64,000 nt of DNA from Curtobacterium sp. MCBD17_035. GTDB taxonomy: Bacteria > Actinomycetota > Actinomycetes > Actinomycetales > Microbacteriaceae. Each line of letters opens with the position of its first letter. The first letter of the stretch is position 1. Positions 9,932 through 17,935 of the stretch are shown here, piece after piece. The DNA is taken from positions 1,736,001 through 1,800,000 of the forward strand of contig NZ_CP126279.1 in NCBI RefSeq assembly GCF_003234815.2. Reading direction: 5' to 3'. Below the pieces are notes generated by a model, which saw nothing but the letters and a program-made list of their open reading frames with translations, was not told where the DNA came from and made no database searches. A program made the translations under genes and the position numbers.

Positions 9932-10917
9932 TGGCCAGCTTCAGCCAGTTCGGCAGCGACCTCTACACCGGCAAGCGCTCCTACGACATCGTCGGGCGCC
10001 GACGCCTCTGGTACACGATCGCCATCGCCGCGATCGTCATCTCCGTCGTCGTGCCGTGGCTCCGCGGTGGCTACCACCTCGGCATCGAGTTCACCGGCGG
10101 GTCGGAGTTCACCATCTCCGACGTGTCCACCCTCGATCAGGACCCGGCCACCGCTGCGGTCGAGCGAGTCGTCCCGGACGTCGTCCCGCGGGTGTCCCAG
10201 CTCGGCCGTGACTCGATCCGGGTCCAGACCTCGCAGCTGACGACCGCGCAGAACGACGACGTCGCTGCCGCGCTCGCCAAGGCGTACGACGTGTCGGACA
10301 CCAAGGTCGCGTCGTCCTACATCGGTGCGACCTGGGGTGCGGACGTCCTCGACCAGGCCATCCGCGGTCTCGTGATCTTCCTGATCCTCGCTGCCGCGTT
10401 CATGACCATCTACTTCCGCACCTGGAAGATGTCGCTCTCGGCCATGGCGGCGCTGCTCCACGACCTGCTCATCACGGCCGGGGTGTACGGCATCGTCGGC
10501 TTCGAGGTCACGCCCGCCGCGGTCATCGGGTTCCTGACGATCCTCGGGTACTCCCTGTACGACACGGTCGTGGTGTTCGACAAGGTCCGCGAGAACACGG
10601 CCCAGGACGCCGAGGGCTCGCGGCGCACCTTCGCGCAGTCGGTGAACCTCGCGGTGAACCAGACGCTCGTCCGCTCGATCAACACCTCGGTGGTCGCGTT
10701 GCTGCCCGTCGCGGCGATCCTCTTCATCGGGTCGTACGTCCTCGGCGCCGGGACCCTGCGGGACATCTCGCTGGCGCTGTTCATCGGCATCATCGTGGGC
10801 ACCTACTCGACGATCTTCATCGCGTCGCCGCTCTACGCACACCTGCGGATCGGCGAGGAGAAGATCCGCAAGTCGGACCAGAAGAAGCTGCAGGCCGCGG
10901 CACGACAGCCGGCCTGA
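9931..10917 (+). CDS. secF: Protein translocase subunit SecF
   Basis: Partner of SecD in the membrane. It has 328 residues with a first membrane helix at about 30-48, the motif LGIEFTGGSEF, and a C-terminal bundle of five helices containing GFLTILGYSLYDTVVVFDKVREN. The 1-nt overlap with secD implies coupled translation in equal amounts. The end is a short lysine-rich tail. Transcription probably continues into the rhodanese gene 18 nt downstream. Confidence 0.95.
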   Translation: MASFSQFGSDLYTGKRSYDIVGRRRLWYTIAIAAIVISVVVPWLRGGYHLGIEFTGGSEFTISDVSTLDQDPATAAVERVVPDVVPRVSQLGRDSIRVQTSQLTTAQNDDVAAALAKAYDVSDTKVASSYIGATWGADVLDQAIRGLVIFLILAAAFMTIYFRTWKMSLSAMAALLHDLLITAGVYGIVGFEVTPAAVIGFLTILGYSLYDTVVVFDKVRENTAQDAEGSRRTFAQSVNLAVNQTLVRSINTSVVALLPVAAILFIGSYVLGAGTLRDISLALFIGIIVGTYSTIFIASPLYAHLRIGEEKIRKSDQKKLQAAARQPA

Positions 10918-10935
10918 CCACCGAGAGGCGACCGC

Positions 10936-11298
10936 ATGCAGGAGATCGACGTCCACGAGGCCATGCGCCGGGTCGAGGGCGGAGCGCGACTCATCGACGT
11001 CCGCGAGCAGGACGAATGGGACGCGGGCCACGCTCCGGTCGCGCGCCTGCTGCCGATGTCGGCCCTGCAGGAGCGGTGGACCGAGATCGCCGCCGACGAT
11101 GAACCGGCACTGATCATCTGCCACTCCGGCCACCGGTCGGGGATGGTCGCCGACGCGCTCGAGCGGTCGGGTGTGCCGGCCGTGAGCGTGGCCGGTGGCA
11201 TGGTCGCCTGGGCGCAGGCCGGGGGAGCGGTCACGACGGCCGCTGACGACGCGAGCGGGCACCACGACGCCGTGGGCGAACCGGGTTCGGACGCCTGA
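10936..11298 (+). CDS. Rhodanese-like domain protein
   Basis: A single rhodanese domain of 120 residues with the active-site loop LIICHSGHRSG, whose cysteine can carry a persulfide, and the closing segment VSVAGGMVAWAQ. It probably moves sulfane sulfur or handles thiols in the cytoplasm; the partner is unknown. GAGAGG precedes the ATG, and 18 nt separate it from secF. In mycobacteria the secF-relA interval holds a lipoprotein gene and apt instead, so the insertion of a rhodanese here is a lineage difference. The last 20 residues are low-complexity. Confidence 0.85.
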   Translation: MQEIDVHEAMRRVEGGARLIDVREQDEWDAGHAPVARLLPMSALQERWTEIAADDEPALIICHSGHRSGMVADALERSGVPAVSVAGGMVAWAQAGGAVTTAADDASGHHDAVGEPGSDA

Positions 11299-11309
11299 GT
11301 CCGCGCGCG

Positions 11310-11315
11310 TAGTGT
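11310..11315 (+). promoter_or_regulatory. -10 box (TAGTGT) of relA
   Basis: TAGTGT predicts a start near 11322 and a 124-nt leader, long for this window. The leader contains a perfect 6-bp hairpin GTCCGC-GT-GCGGAC at 11361-11374 and ends in a CGGAGG ribosome site. Confidence 0.45.
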
Positions 11316-11445
11316 TGAACGCACAGCACCCGGCGTTGCCTGCACCACGAGTGTCGGGCAGTCCGCGTGCGGACGACCGCGACCGCGGCCGAGGGACATC
11401 AGTGGGACGACGCTCCGAGCGACGTGCCGGGGCCGGAGGCGACGC

Positions 11446-13779
11446 ATGACCGACACACGGGAATCCGCGGCGGCCGAGGGCGCCGCAGCGCGACCCGATC
11501 CGGCGACGATGCCGTCGAGCGCCCCGACCGGTGCCAACACGACCGGTTCGATCGGGTCGTTGCGCTCCCTGCTCCCGCGACTGTTCTCGCGCGCCCAACC
11601 GGCCGGGGCCGTCGACACCCTCATCCGGACGGTCCGCGCGCACCACCCGAAGGCGGACGTGACGCTCATCGAGCGCGCCTACTCCGTGGCCGAGCGCGCC
11701 CACGACGGACAGCGCCGGAAGTCGGGCGAGCCGTACATCACCCATCCGGTGGCGGTCGCGCAGATCCTGGCCGACCTCGGCATCGGGTCCATCACGATCG
11801 CGGCGGCGCTGCTCCACGACACCGTCGAGGACACCGAGTACACACTCGACGAACTCCGCGACGACTTCGGTGACGAGATCGCGATGCTCGTCGACGGCGT
11901 CACCAAGCTCGACAAGCTCAAGTACGGCGACAGCGCGCAAGCCGAGACGGTCCGCAAGATGGTCGTCGCGATGTCGAAGGACATCCGCGTCCTCGTCATC
12001 AAGCTCGCCGACCGGTTGCACAACGCGCGGACATGGGGCTTCGTCGAGTCCGCCTCCGCGACCCGGAAGGCCAAGGAGACGCTCGAGATCTACGCGCCCC
12101 TGGCGCACCGTCTCGGCATCCAGATGATCAAGCTCGAGCTCGAGGACCTGTCGTTCGCGGTCCTCCACCCGAAGCTGTACGTCGAGATCGACAGCCTCGT
12201 CAAAGAGCGCACCCCGAAGCGCGAACAGTTCGTGCAGAACGTCATCGGCCTGGTCAAGAAGGACCTCAAGGCCGCGCGCATCCGCGGCGACGTGATGGGC
12301 CGCCCGAAGCAGTACTACTCGATCTACCAGAAGATGATCGTGCGAGGGCGGGAGTTCGACGAGATCTACGACCTCGTCGGCATCCGGGTCCTCGTGCCGA
12401 CGGTCCGCGATTGCTACGCCGTGCTCGGGTCGGTCCACGCGCGGTGGACCCCGCTCCCGGGACGCTTCAAGGACTACATCGCGACCCCGAAGTTCAACCT
12501 GTACCAGTCGCTGCACACGACCGTCATCGGCCCGCAGGGTCGCCCGGTCGAGATCCAGATCCGCACGCACGAGATGCACCTCCGTGCCGAGTTCGGGGTC
12601 GCGGCCCACTGGAAGTACAAGCAGCGGATGAACGGCCGCGACGTCGACACGACGAGCCACTCCGACGCCGACATGGCCTGGCTCGCGCACATCTCGGACT
12701 GGCAGGCGGAGACGAGCGACCCGACCGAGTTCCTCGACTCGCTGCGGTACGAGATCGGTGCGAAGGAGACCTACGTCTTCACGCCGCAGGGCAAGGTGAT
12801 CGGGCTGCCCGCCGGAGCCACCCCCGTGGACTTCGCGTACGCGGTGCACACCGAGATCGGCCACCGCACGATGGGTGCGAAGGTGAACGGTCGGCTCGTG
12901 CCGCTCGAGAGCGAGCTGTCGAGCGGCGACGTCGTCGAGATCTTCACCTCGAAGAACCCCGACTCCGGCCCGAGCCAGGACTGGCTCGCCTTCGTCCGGA
13001 GTCCTCGGGCCCGCAACAAGATCAAGCAGTGGTTCACCAAGGAACGCCGCGAGGAAGCGATCGAGCAGGGCCGCGACGCCATCGCCCGTGCGATGCGCAA
13101 GCAGAACCTGCCGCTCCAGCGACTCATGAGCCAGGACACCGTCGCCGAGGTCGCGTCGAGCATGCGGTACGAGGACGTCTCGGCGCTGTACGCCGCCATC
13201 GGCGAGGGACACGTCTCGACGCAGTCGGTGATCGAGAAGATCCTCGCGAGCGTCCAGACCGAGACCGAGACCGACGAACCCGAGCTGACGTTCCCCGCCC
13301 GGGTGTCGAGTCGGGTGCTCCGGAACAGCGACAGTGGTGTGCTCGTGCGCGGCGCACCGGACATCCTCGTGAAGCTCGCGAAGTGCTGCACCCCGGTGCC
13401 GGGGGACCAGATCGTCGGGTTCATCACGCGCGGACAGGGCGTGTCGGTGCACCAGGCGACGTGCTCGAACGTGCAGTCGCTCATGCAGGAGCCCGACCGG
13501 ATGATCGAGGTCGAGTGGGCCCCGTCGTCGAAGAGCGTGTTCCTCGTGCAGATCCAGATCGAGGCACTCGACCGCGCTGGCCTCCTCAGCGACGTCACCC
13601 GGGTGCTCTCGGAACACCACGTCAACATCCTGTCGGCGACGGTGTCGACCTCGTCCGAGCGGTTGGCACTGTCCCGGTTCGTGTTCGAGATGGGTGACAC
13701 GACCCACCTCGACCGCGTGCTGAACGCGGTACGCCGCATCGACGCCGTGTACGACGTCTACCGGGTCAGCGCGGGCTGA
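11446..13779 (+). CDS. relA: Bifunctional (p)ppGpp synthetase/hydrolase (Rel)
   Basis: Makes and degrades the alarmone (p)ppGpp, setting the stringent response. The 777 residues show an N-terminal variable region, an HD hydrolase domain (about 100-250) with intact AALLHDTVEDTEY, a synthetase domain (about 280-400) with RFKDYIATPKFNLYQSLHT and EIQIRTHEMH, a TGS domain (about 440-500), a helical/zinc-finger region with KLAKCCTPVPGD, and a C-terminal ACT domain (about 690-770). Both catalytic halves look functional. The ATG at 11446 is preceded by GGAGG. The stop lies 15 nt from the convergent orphan gene. Confidence 0.96.
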   Translation: MTDTRESAAAEGAAARPDPATMPSSAPTGANTTGSIGSLRSLLPRLFSRAQPAGAVDTLIRTVRAHHPKADVTLIERAYSVAERAHDGQRRKSGEPYITHPVAVAQILADLGIGSITIAAALLHDTVEDTEYTLDELRDDFGDEIAMLVDGVTKLDKLKYGDSAQAETVRKMVVAMSKDIRVLVIKLADRLHNARTWGFVESASATRKAKETLEIYAPLAHRLGIQMIKLELEDLSFAVLHPKLYVEIDSLVKERTPKREQFVQNVIGLVKKDLKAARIRGDVMGRPKQYYSIYQKMIVRGREFDEIYDLVGIRVLVPTVRDCYAVLGSVHARWTPLPGRFKDYIATPKFNLYQSLHTTVIGPQGRPVEIQIRTHEMHLRAEFGVAAHWKYKQRMNGRDVDTTSHSDADMAWLAHISDWQAETSDPTEFLDSLRYEIGAKETYVFTPQGKVIGLPAGATPVDFAYAVHTEIGHRTMGAKVNGRLVPLESELSSGDVVEIFTSKNPDSGPSQDWLAFVRSPRARNKIKQWFTKERREEAIEQGRDAIARAMRKQNLPLQRLMSQDTVAEVASSMRYEDVSALYAAIGEGHVSTQSVIEKILASVQTETETDEPELTFPARVSSRVLRNSDSGVLVRGAPDILVKLAKCCTPVPGDQIVGFITRGQGVSVHQATCSNVQSLMQEPDRMIEVEWAPSSKSVFLVQIQIEALDRAGLLSDVTRVLSEHHVNILSATVSTSSERLALSRFVFEMGDTTHLDRVLNAVRRIDAVYDVYRVSAG

Positions 13780-13794
13780 GCCGGCCGGGGACGG

Positions 13795-14325
13795 TCATCG
13801 CAGGGCCTCCTCGAGCCGGCCGACCGCCTGTCGCGAGTGTGGCGCGGACCGCGTCGCCGCCAGCGCGGTCCGGATCGCGTCCGGATGCACGAGCGCGGTC
13901 AACCGTCGCACCGCCTCGGCGTCGTCCCGCTCCCATCGCTCACCGACGCGCAGGAGGTCGACGGCCGTCCGGAGGGGGGCGGTGACACGTGCCGGACCGA
14001 CGACGACGACGTCGGACCGAGTGAGCCGGGTCTCGCGAACGCGGAGCCGCGGCCGGGAGGCCCGAGCACGCGTCCCGGGGCCGGCGCAGGCCTGCAGCAC
14101 GGCGGGGGCGCGTGACCGAGCACCCCAGATCCACGCCGCCGTGAGCCGCTCGGCGACGATGCGCGAGTCGGACACGGACCACGCGAACGCACTCGCCCGC
14201 GTCAGGGCGTCGTCGGGGAGCGCGACGGACGCGAAGCAGGCGTCGACCTCGTAGAGCTCGCCGTCCAGCCGCGCGGCGCAGAGCTCCGCGAGGGCGAGGT
14301 CGTCAGGGGTGTGGATGCGGCGCAC
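13795..14325 (-). CDS. Orphan actinobacterial protein, AbiEi/DUF559-like
   Basis: A 176-residue protein of a type common in Microbacteriaceae and their relatives. The core segment RIVAERLTAAWIWGAR, then a stretch of basic residues, then RVTAPLRTAVDLLRVGERWE resembles proteins annotated as AbiEi-like antitoxins or DUF559 relatives. No partner toxin (AbiEii-type nucleotidyltransferase) is next to it, so a toxin-antitoxin role is not supported. The GTG at 14325 is chosen because a CAGACT box lies 6 nt upstream and longer starts would run into deoC. Function unknown. Confidence 0.55.
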   Translation of the reverse strand: MRRIHTPDDLALAELCAARLDGELYEVDACFASVALPDDALTRASAFAWSVSDSRIVAERLTAAWIWGARSRAPAVLQACAGPGTRARASRPRLRVRETRLTRSDVVVVGPARVTAPLRTAVDLLRVGERWERDDAEAVRRLTALVHPDAIRTALAATRSAPHSRQAVGRLEEALR

Positions 14326-14331
14326 CGGACG

Positions 14332-14337
14332 AGTCTG
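14332..14337 (-). promoter_or_regulatory. -10 box (CAGACT) of the orphan gene
   Basis: On the minus strand CAGACT lies 6 nt before the GTG at 14325, the spacing expected for a leaderless transcript. The same hexamer and spacing occur before the VOC gene at 34021. Confidence 0.35.
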
Positions 14338-14413
14338 GCGCGGCCGTCGGTCCGACGTCGTCGGTGCATCCCGCCCTGTGGAGGAGTCGCCCGACCGGGC
14401 GATCTGGGGCCGC

Positions 14414-15145
14414 TCAGTACGAGCTGGTGTCGTCCCCGAGGCCGGACGCCGCACCGGTACGAGCCCGATGGGCGTACTCGTCCATGATCCGTGCCGATGC
14501 GCTCGTGCCGATGCGGTCCGCCCCGGCGGCGACCATGGCGATGACGGCGTCGAGACCGCGCACCCCGCCGGACGCCTTCACCCCGACGTCCGGTCCGACC
14601 GTCGCCCGCATGAGGCGGATGTGGTCCTCGGTCGCGCCGCCGCCCGCGAAGCCCGTCGACGTCTTGACGAACGAGGCTCCCGCGCGGACGGCCGCGTGGC
14701 AGGCGGCGACGATCTCGTCGTCGGTCAGGAACGCGGTCTCGAGGATCACCTTGACGGGGACGTCGCCCGCGACCTCCACCACCGCGCGGACATCGGCCTC
14801 GACCGCGGACCAGTCGCCGCTCTTCGCCGCGCCGATCTGCTGCACCATGTCGAGCTCGAACGCGCCATCGGCGATCGCCTGACGGGCCTCCGCGGTCTTG
14901 GTGCTCGTGGTCGTCGTGCCGTGCGGGAACCCGATGACGGTGCCGACTCCCACGCCGGTACCGGTGAGGCGCTCGACGGCGTGTCGGACGTCACTCGGAC
15001 GGACGCACACGCTGAGGACCCGGTGGGTCGCCGCCTCGTCGAGTTGGGTGTCGACGGCGGCGCGGTCGAGTTCGGGCTTGAGGATCGCGTGATCGATGAG
15101 ACGACGGACGTCGTCGGCGGACGCGGGGAACAGTGCGGATTCCAC
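14414..15145 (-). CDS. deoC: Deoxyribose-phosphate aldolase
   Basis: Splits 2-deoxyribose 5-phosphate into acetaldehyde and glyceraldehyde 3-phosphate, the last step of deoxynucleoside catabolism. In 243 residues the class I aldolase barrel shows DHAILKPELD near the start, VKVILETAFL, the Schiff-base lysine in FVKTSTGF, and GVKASGGVRGLD. The GTG at 15145 begins VESALFPASADDV; longer starts overlap the divergent gene. It stands alone, without deoA or a nucleoside transporter nearby. Its -10 box is interlocked with that of the divergent gene. Confidence 0.93.
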   Translation of the reverse strand: MESALFPASADDVRRLIDHAILKPELDRAAVDTQLDEAATHRVLSVCVRPSDVRHAVERLTGTGVGVGTVIGFPHGTTTTSTKTAEARQAIADGAFELDMVQQIGAAKSGDWSAVEADVRAVVEVAGDVPVKVILETAFLTDDEIVAACHAAVRAGASFVKTSTGFAGGGATEDHIRLMRATVGPDVGVKASGGVRGLDAVIAMVAAGADRIGTSASARIMDEYAHRARTGAASGLGDDTSSY

Positions 15146-15153
15146 AGCATCCG

Positions 15154-15163
15154 AGCGTACCGT
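15154..15163. promoter_or_regulatory. Interlocked divergent -10 boxes (deoC / SDR-DUF2867)
   Basis: The 10-mer AGCGTACCGT reads ANNNTANNNT. On the minus strand it gives TACGCT (15154-15159), 8 nt before the deoC GTG. On the plus strand it gives TACCGT (15158-15163), 7 nt before the ATG at 15171. The two hexamers share the central TA, so polymerase probably cannot use both at once, and both transcripts would be leaderless or nearly so. Confidence 0.5.
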
Positions 15164-15170
15164 CCCGGAC

Positions 15171-16706
15171 ATGCGTCTCCTCGTCACCGGAGCCACCGGG
15201 TACATCGGCGGCCGCCTCGTCCCGCGCCTGCTCGAGGCGGGCCACGACGTCCGTGTCCTCGCCCGGACCCCGCGCAAGCTCGACGACGTGCCGTGGCGGG
15301 ATCGCGTCGAGGTGGTGCAGGGCGACCTCACCGACGCCGACGCGGTCGCTCGCGCCGTCGATGGCATGGAGGCCGTGTACTACCTCGCGCACAGCATGGG
15401 GACGCGCGGCGACTTCGAGGAGACCGAGCGCCGTGCCGCGCGCACCATGGCCTCGGCCGCACGCGCCGCCGGTGTCCGACGGTTCGTCTACCTCGGCGGG
15501 CTGCACCCGGACGGCGCGACGAGCAAGCACCTCCGCAGCCGGGCCGAGGTCGGGCAGGTCCTCCTCGACTCGGGCGTCCCCACCGTCGCCCTGCAGGCGG
15601 GGGTCGTCATCGGGTCCGGCAGCACCTCGTTCGAGATGATCCGGCACCTCACCGACGTGCTGCCATGGATGCCGGCACCGCGGTGGGTCCGGAACCGCAT
15701 CCAGCCGATCGCCGTCCGCGACGTCCTGTACCACCTCGTCCGGGCGATCGAGCTACCGGCGGACGTCAACCGGACCTTCGACATCGGCGGCCCCGACGTC
15801 CTCCGCTACGGACAGATGCTCAACGCGTACGCGGTCGAGGCGGGCCTGCCCCAGCGACCGATCTCGACCCTCCCGGTCCTGACGCCCGAGCTGGCGGCCC
15901 ACTGGTTCAACCTGGTGACGCCGATCCCGCGTGCCCTCGCCAAGCCGATCATCGAGTCCTTGCAGTACGAGTGCGTGCAGCGGGAACACGACATCGACGC
16001 GTTCATCCCGCATCCCGACGGCGGCCTGACCCCGTACCGGACGGCCGTCCGACTCGCGTTGCAGAAGACGCGCGAGGGCGAGGTCGAGATGAGCTGGCGC
16101 AACGCGAGCATGGACGGCGCGCCGAGCGACCCGCTGCCGAGCGACCCGGAGTGGGCCGGCCACGTCGTGGACGTCGACGATCGAACGCGCCGGACCACGG
16201 CCTCGGCTGAGGACGTCTGGCGTGTCATCGAGTCGATCGGCGGCGACAACGGCTGGTACTCGCTGCCCCTCGCCTGGGCCCTGCGCGGGTGGATGGACCG
16301 CATCGCCGGTGGCGTCGGTCTGAGCCGCGGCCGGCGGAACCCGGATCGACTCGAGACCGGGGACGTCCTGGACTGGTGGCGGGTCGAGGAGCTCGACCGG
16401 GGCCGTTACCTCCGGTTGCGAGCGGAGTTCAAGGCCCCGGGCCGCGCCTGGCTGGAGCTGTCCGTGCGGCCCACCGAGGACGGCTCCGAGTACCACCAGC
16501 GGGCGATCTGGTTCCCGCAGGGACTCGCCGGACGCCTCTACTGGTGGTCGATCCTCCCGTTCCACGGGATCATCTTCCCCGGCATGGTCGAGCGCATCAC
16601 GGCGCGTGCGGAACGCGGCGGCGGACGCCAGGACCTCCCACACGAGGCGCCGCTCGGCACACCACACCGCGAGACCGCCGCGAGCGAACGCTCGGCGGCC
16701 GGATGA
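15171..16706 (+). CDS. NAD-dependent epimerase/reductase fused to DUF2867
   Basis: A two-domain protein of 511 residues. The first 300 are an extended/atypical SDR with the nucleotide-binding MRLLVTGATGYIGGRL and a typical second-strand pattern VYYLAHSMG. The rest, from about 330, is a DUF2867 domain of the START/polyketide-cyclase-like kind, with WRVIESIGGDNGWYS and IWFPQGLAGRLYWWS. The combination is known in many bacteria, often annotated as an NAD(P)H-binding protein with DUF2867; no reaction is established. Start: ATG 15171, directly at the predicted transcript start. Divergent from deoC. Confidence 0.85.
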   Translation: MRLLVTGATGYIGGRLVPRLLEAGHDVRVLARTPRKLDDVPWRDRVEVVQGDLTDADAVARAVDGMEAVYYLAHSMGTRGDFEETERRAARTMASAARAAGVRRFVYLGGLHPDGATSKHLRSRAEVGQVLLDSGVPTVALQAGVVIGSGSTSFEMIRHLTDVLPWMPAPRWVRNRIQPIAVRDVLYHLVRAIELPADVNRTFDIGGPDVLRYGQMLNAYAVEAGLPQRPISTLPVLTPELAAHWFNLVTPIPRALAKPIIESLQYECVQREHDIDAFIPHPDGGLTPYRTAVRLALQKTREGEVEMSWRNASMDGAPSDPLPSDPEWAGHVVDVDDRTRRTTASAEDVWRVIESIGGDNGWYSLPLAWALRGWMDRIAGGVGLSRGRRNPDRLETGDVLDWWRVEELDRGRYLRLRAEFKAPGRAWLELSVRPTEDGSEYHQRAIWFPQGLAGRLYWWSILPFHGIIFPGMVERITARAERGGGRQDLPHEAPLGTPHRETAASERSAAG

Positions 16707-16770
16707 GGTCCCCGGGTCGCACCGGAAGCCCGCCCACGGCAGAATGGACCACGACGTCGAGGAGGCAGTC

Positions 16771-17475
16771 ATGACCGACGAGCAGACCGGAATCGAACAA
16801 GGCGGCGCGGACGAAGCCCACGAGGCTCCCGCGGGGGAAGCAGCAGCGGACTCGTCCGCCACCCAGGCCCCACGCCAGCGGCCGTCGTCCTCGGACCACG
16901 ACGGCGAACTCGTGCTGTTCGTGGGCGACAGCCTGACGGCAGGCGGCGACTGGCAGTCGTGGCTGCCGGGGGAGCGGGTGCGGAACCTCGGGGTGAACGG
17001 GGACACCACCGACGGCGTGCTCGCGCGCCTCGACGAGGTCGTCGCGGCACAGCCCGACGTCATCGTGCTGCTCATCGGCACGAACGACTTCGGCAACCAC
17101 CGGGCGACCGCTGAGCACGTCGTGCGCAACGTCGAGTCCATCCTGGTGGACCTGCGCCGCGACCTGCCGGGCGTCCGGCTGCTGCTCGTGTCGATCCTGC
17201 CCCGCGCGGCGTCGTTCACACCCCGGATCGAGGAGGCGAACCGGCACCTCCGGCAGTTCGTCGCGACCTGCCGCGCGCAGTTCCTCGACCTGTGGCCGGC
17301 ACTCGCCGAGGGCGACCGGATCGACCCCCGGTTCACCGAGGACGACCTGCACCTCAACGAGGACGGCTACCGCGCCGTGGTGGGCGAGCTCCTCCCCGCG
17401 CTCGAGCGGCTCCGGGACCTGCCGCCCATGTCGCGTCCGATCAACCTGGCGGACCTCCGCGACCTCCAGCGCTGA
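16771..17475 (+). CDS. SGNH/GDSL hydrolase family protein
   Basis: A cytoplasmic-looking esterase/lipase-type hydrolase of 234 residues. The first 45 residues are an acidic, alanine-rich tail. The SGNH blocks follow: Ser in FVGDSLTAGG, Gly in NLGVNGDTTDG, Asn in LLIGTNDFGN, and the C-terminal His in DDLHLNEDGY. The substrate is unknown. The ATG at 16771 has GAGGAGG 5 nt upstream; an earlier in-frame ATG at 16744 overlaps the likely -10 box CAGAAT (16740-16745). The stop overlaps the next start (TGATG). Confidence 0.85.
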   Translation: MTDEQTGIEQGGADEAHEAPAGEAAADSSATQAPRQRPSSSDHDGELVLFVGDSLTAGGDWQSWLPGERVRNLGVNGDTTDGVLARLDEVVAAQPDVIVLLIGTNDFGNHRATAEHVVRNVESILVDLRRDLPGVRLLLVSILPRAASFTPRIEEANRHLRQFVATCRAQFLDLWPALAEGDRIDPRFTEDDLHLNEDGYRAVVGELLPALERLRDLPPMSRPINLADLRDLQR

Positions 17476-17822
17476 TGCCGTCCGGCTCCCGCCGACAGGC
17501 GGAACCGGACTTCACACGTCCCGCTCTCGCGCCCGGCCTCCTGGCCGCGGTGGGCCTCCTGGCCTGCATCGCGCTCGTCGGCTCGTCCGGCTTCGTGTTC
17601 GTGCGTGTCGGCGTGACGTTCCTGGCGCTGGTCGTCATCGTGTTCGCGTTCCGGGCGCGAGCGTGGGTCGCCGCCGCCGTCACGCTGGCGATCGCCGTGT
17701 GCTGGAACCCCGTCGTGACGGTGCCGATCCCCGGCCAGCTGTGGGCGGCCCTCCAGATCGTCGCGGCCGCGGCGTTCGTCGCGGTGGGCATCGTCGTGAA
17801 GGTGCCCGACGACCGCACATGA
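17475..17822 (+). CDS. Small four-helix membrane protein (DUF6804-like)
   Basis: A 115-residue protein with about four membrane helices (GLLAAVGLLACIALV, VGVTFLALVVIVFAF, WVAAAVTLAIAVC, LQIVAAAAFVAVGIVV) and almost no soluble part. The pattern resembles small DUF6804-type proteins of Microbacteriaceae, but this is a resemblance only. The ATG shares one base with the TGA of the SGNH hydrolase, so it is translationally coupled. No function is known. Confidence 0.7.
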   Translation: MPSGSRRQAEPDFTRPALAPGLLAAVGLLACIALVGSSGFVFVRVGVTFLALVVIVFAFRARAWVAAAVTLAIAVCWNPVVTVPIPGQLWAALQIVAAAAFVAVGIVVKVPDDRT

Positions 17823-17885
17823 CGGACGGTCACGCGCGCCCTCACGCCGCTGACCGACCGCACTGACGCCGCCACCGTGGACCGA

Positions 17886-17891
17886 TAGGAT
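17886..17891 (+). promoter_or_regulatory. -10 box (TAGGAT) of the Stealth gene
   Basis: TAGGAT predicts a start near 17898 and a leader of about 38 nt with GAGAAGGG at 17922-17929 before the ATG at 17936. This gives the Stealth gene its own promoter. Confidence 0.5.
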
Positions 17892-17935
17892 TCGGATGGC
17901 GGGCACCGTGCCCGACCGCATCGAGAAGGGCGTGG

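Noticed and set aside
9589..13707. 1372-codon open frame on the minus strand opposite secF and relA
   Set aside because: Same shadow effect; repetitive Arg/Val/Asp/His composition and no domain, while secF, the rhodanese and relA are certain.
16682..16695. CGAGCG-AA-CGCTCG palindrome as operator or terminator
   Set aside because: It lies inside the last codons of the SDR gene, has no second copy, and the surrounding bases do not extend the stem cleanly.
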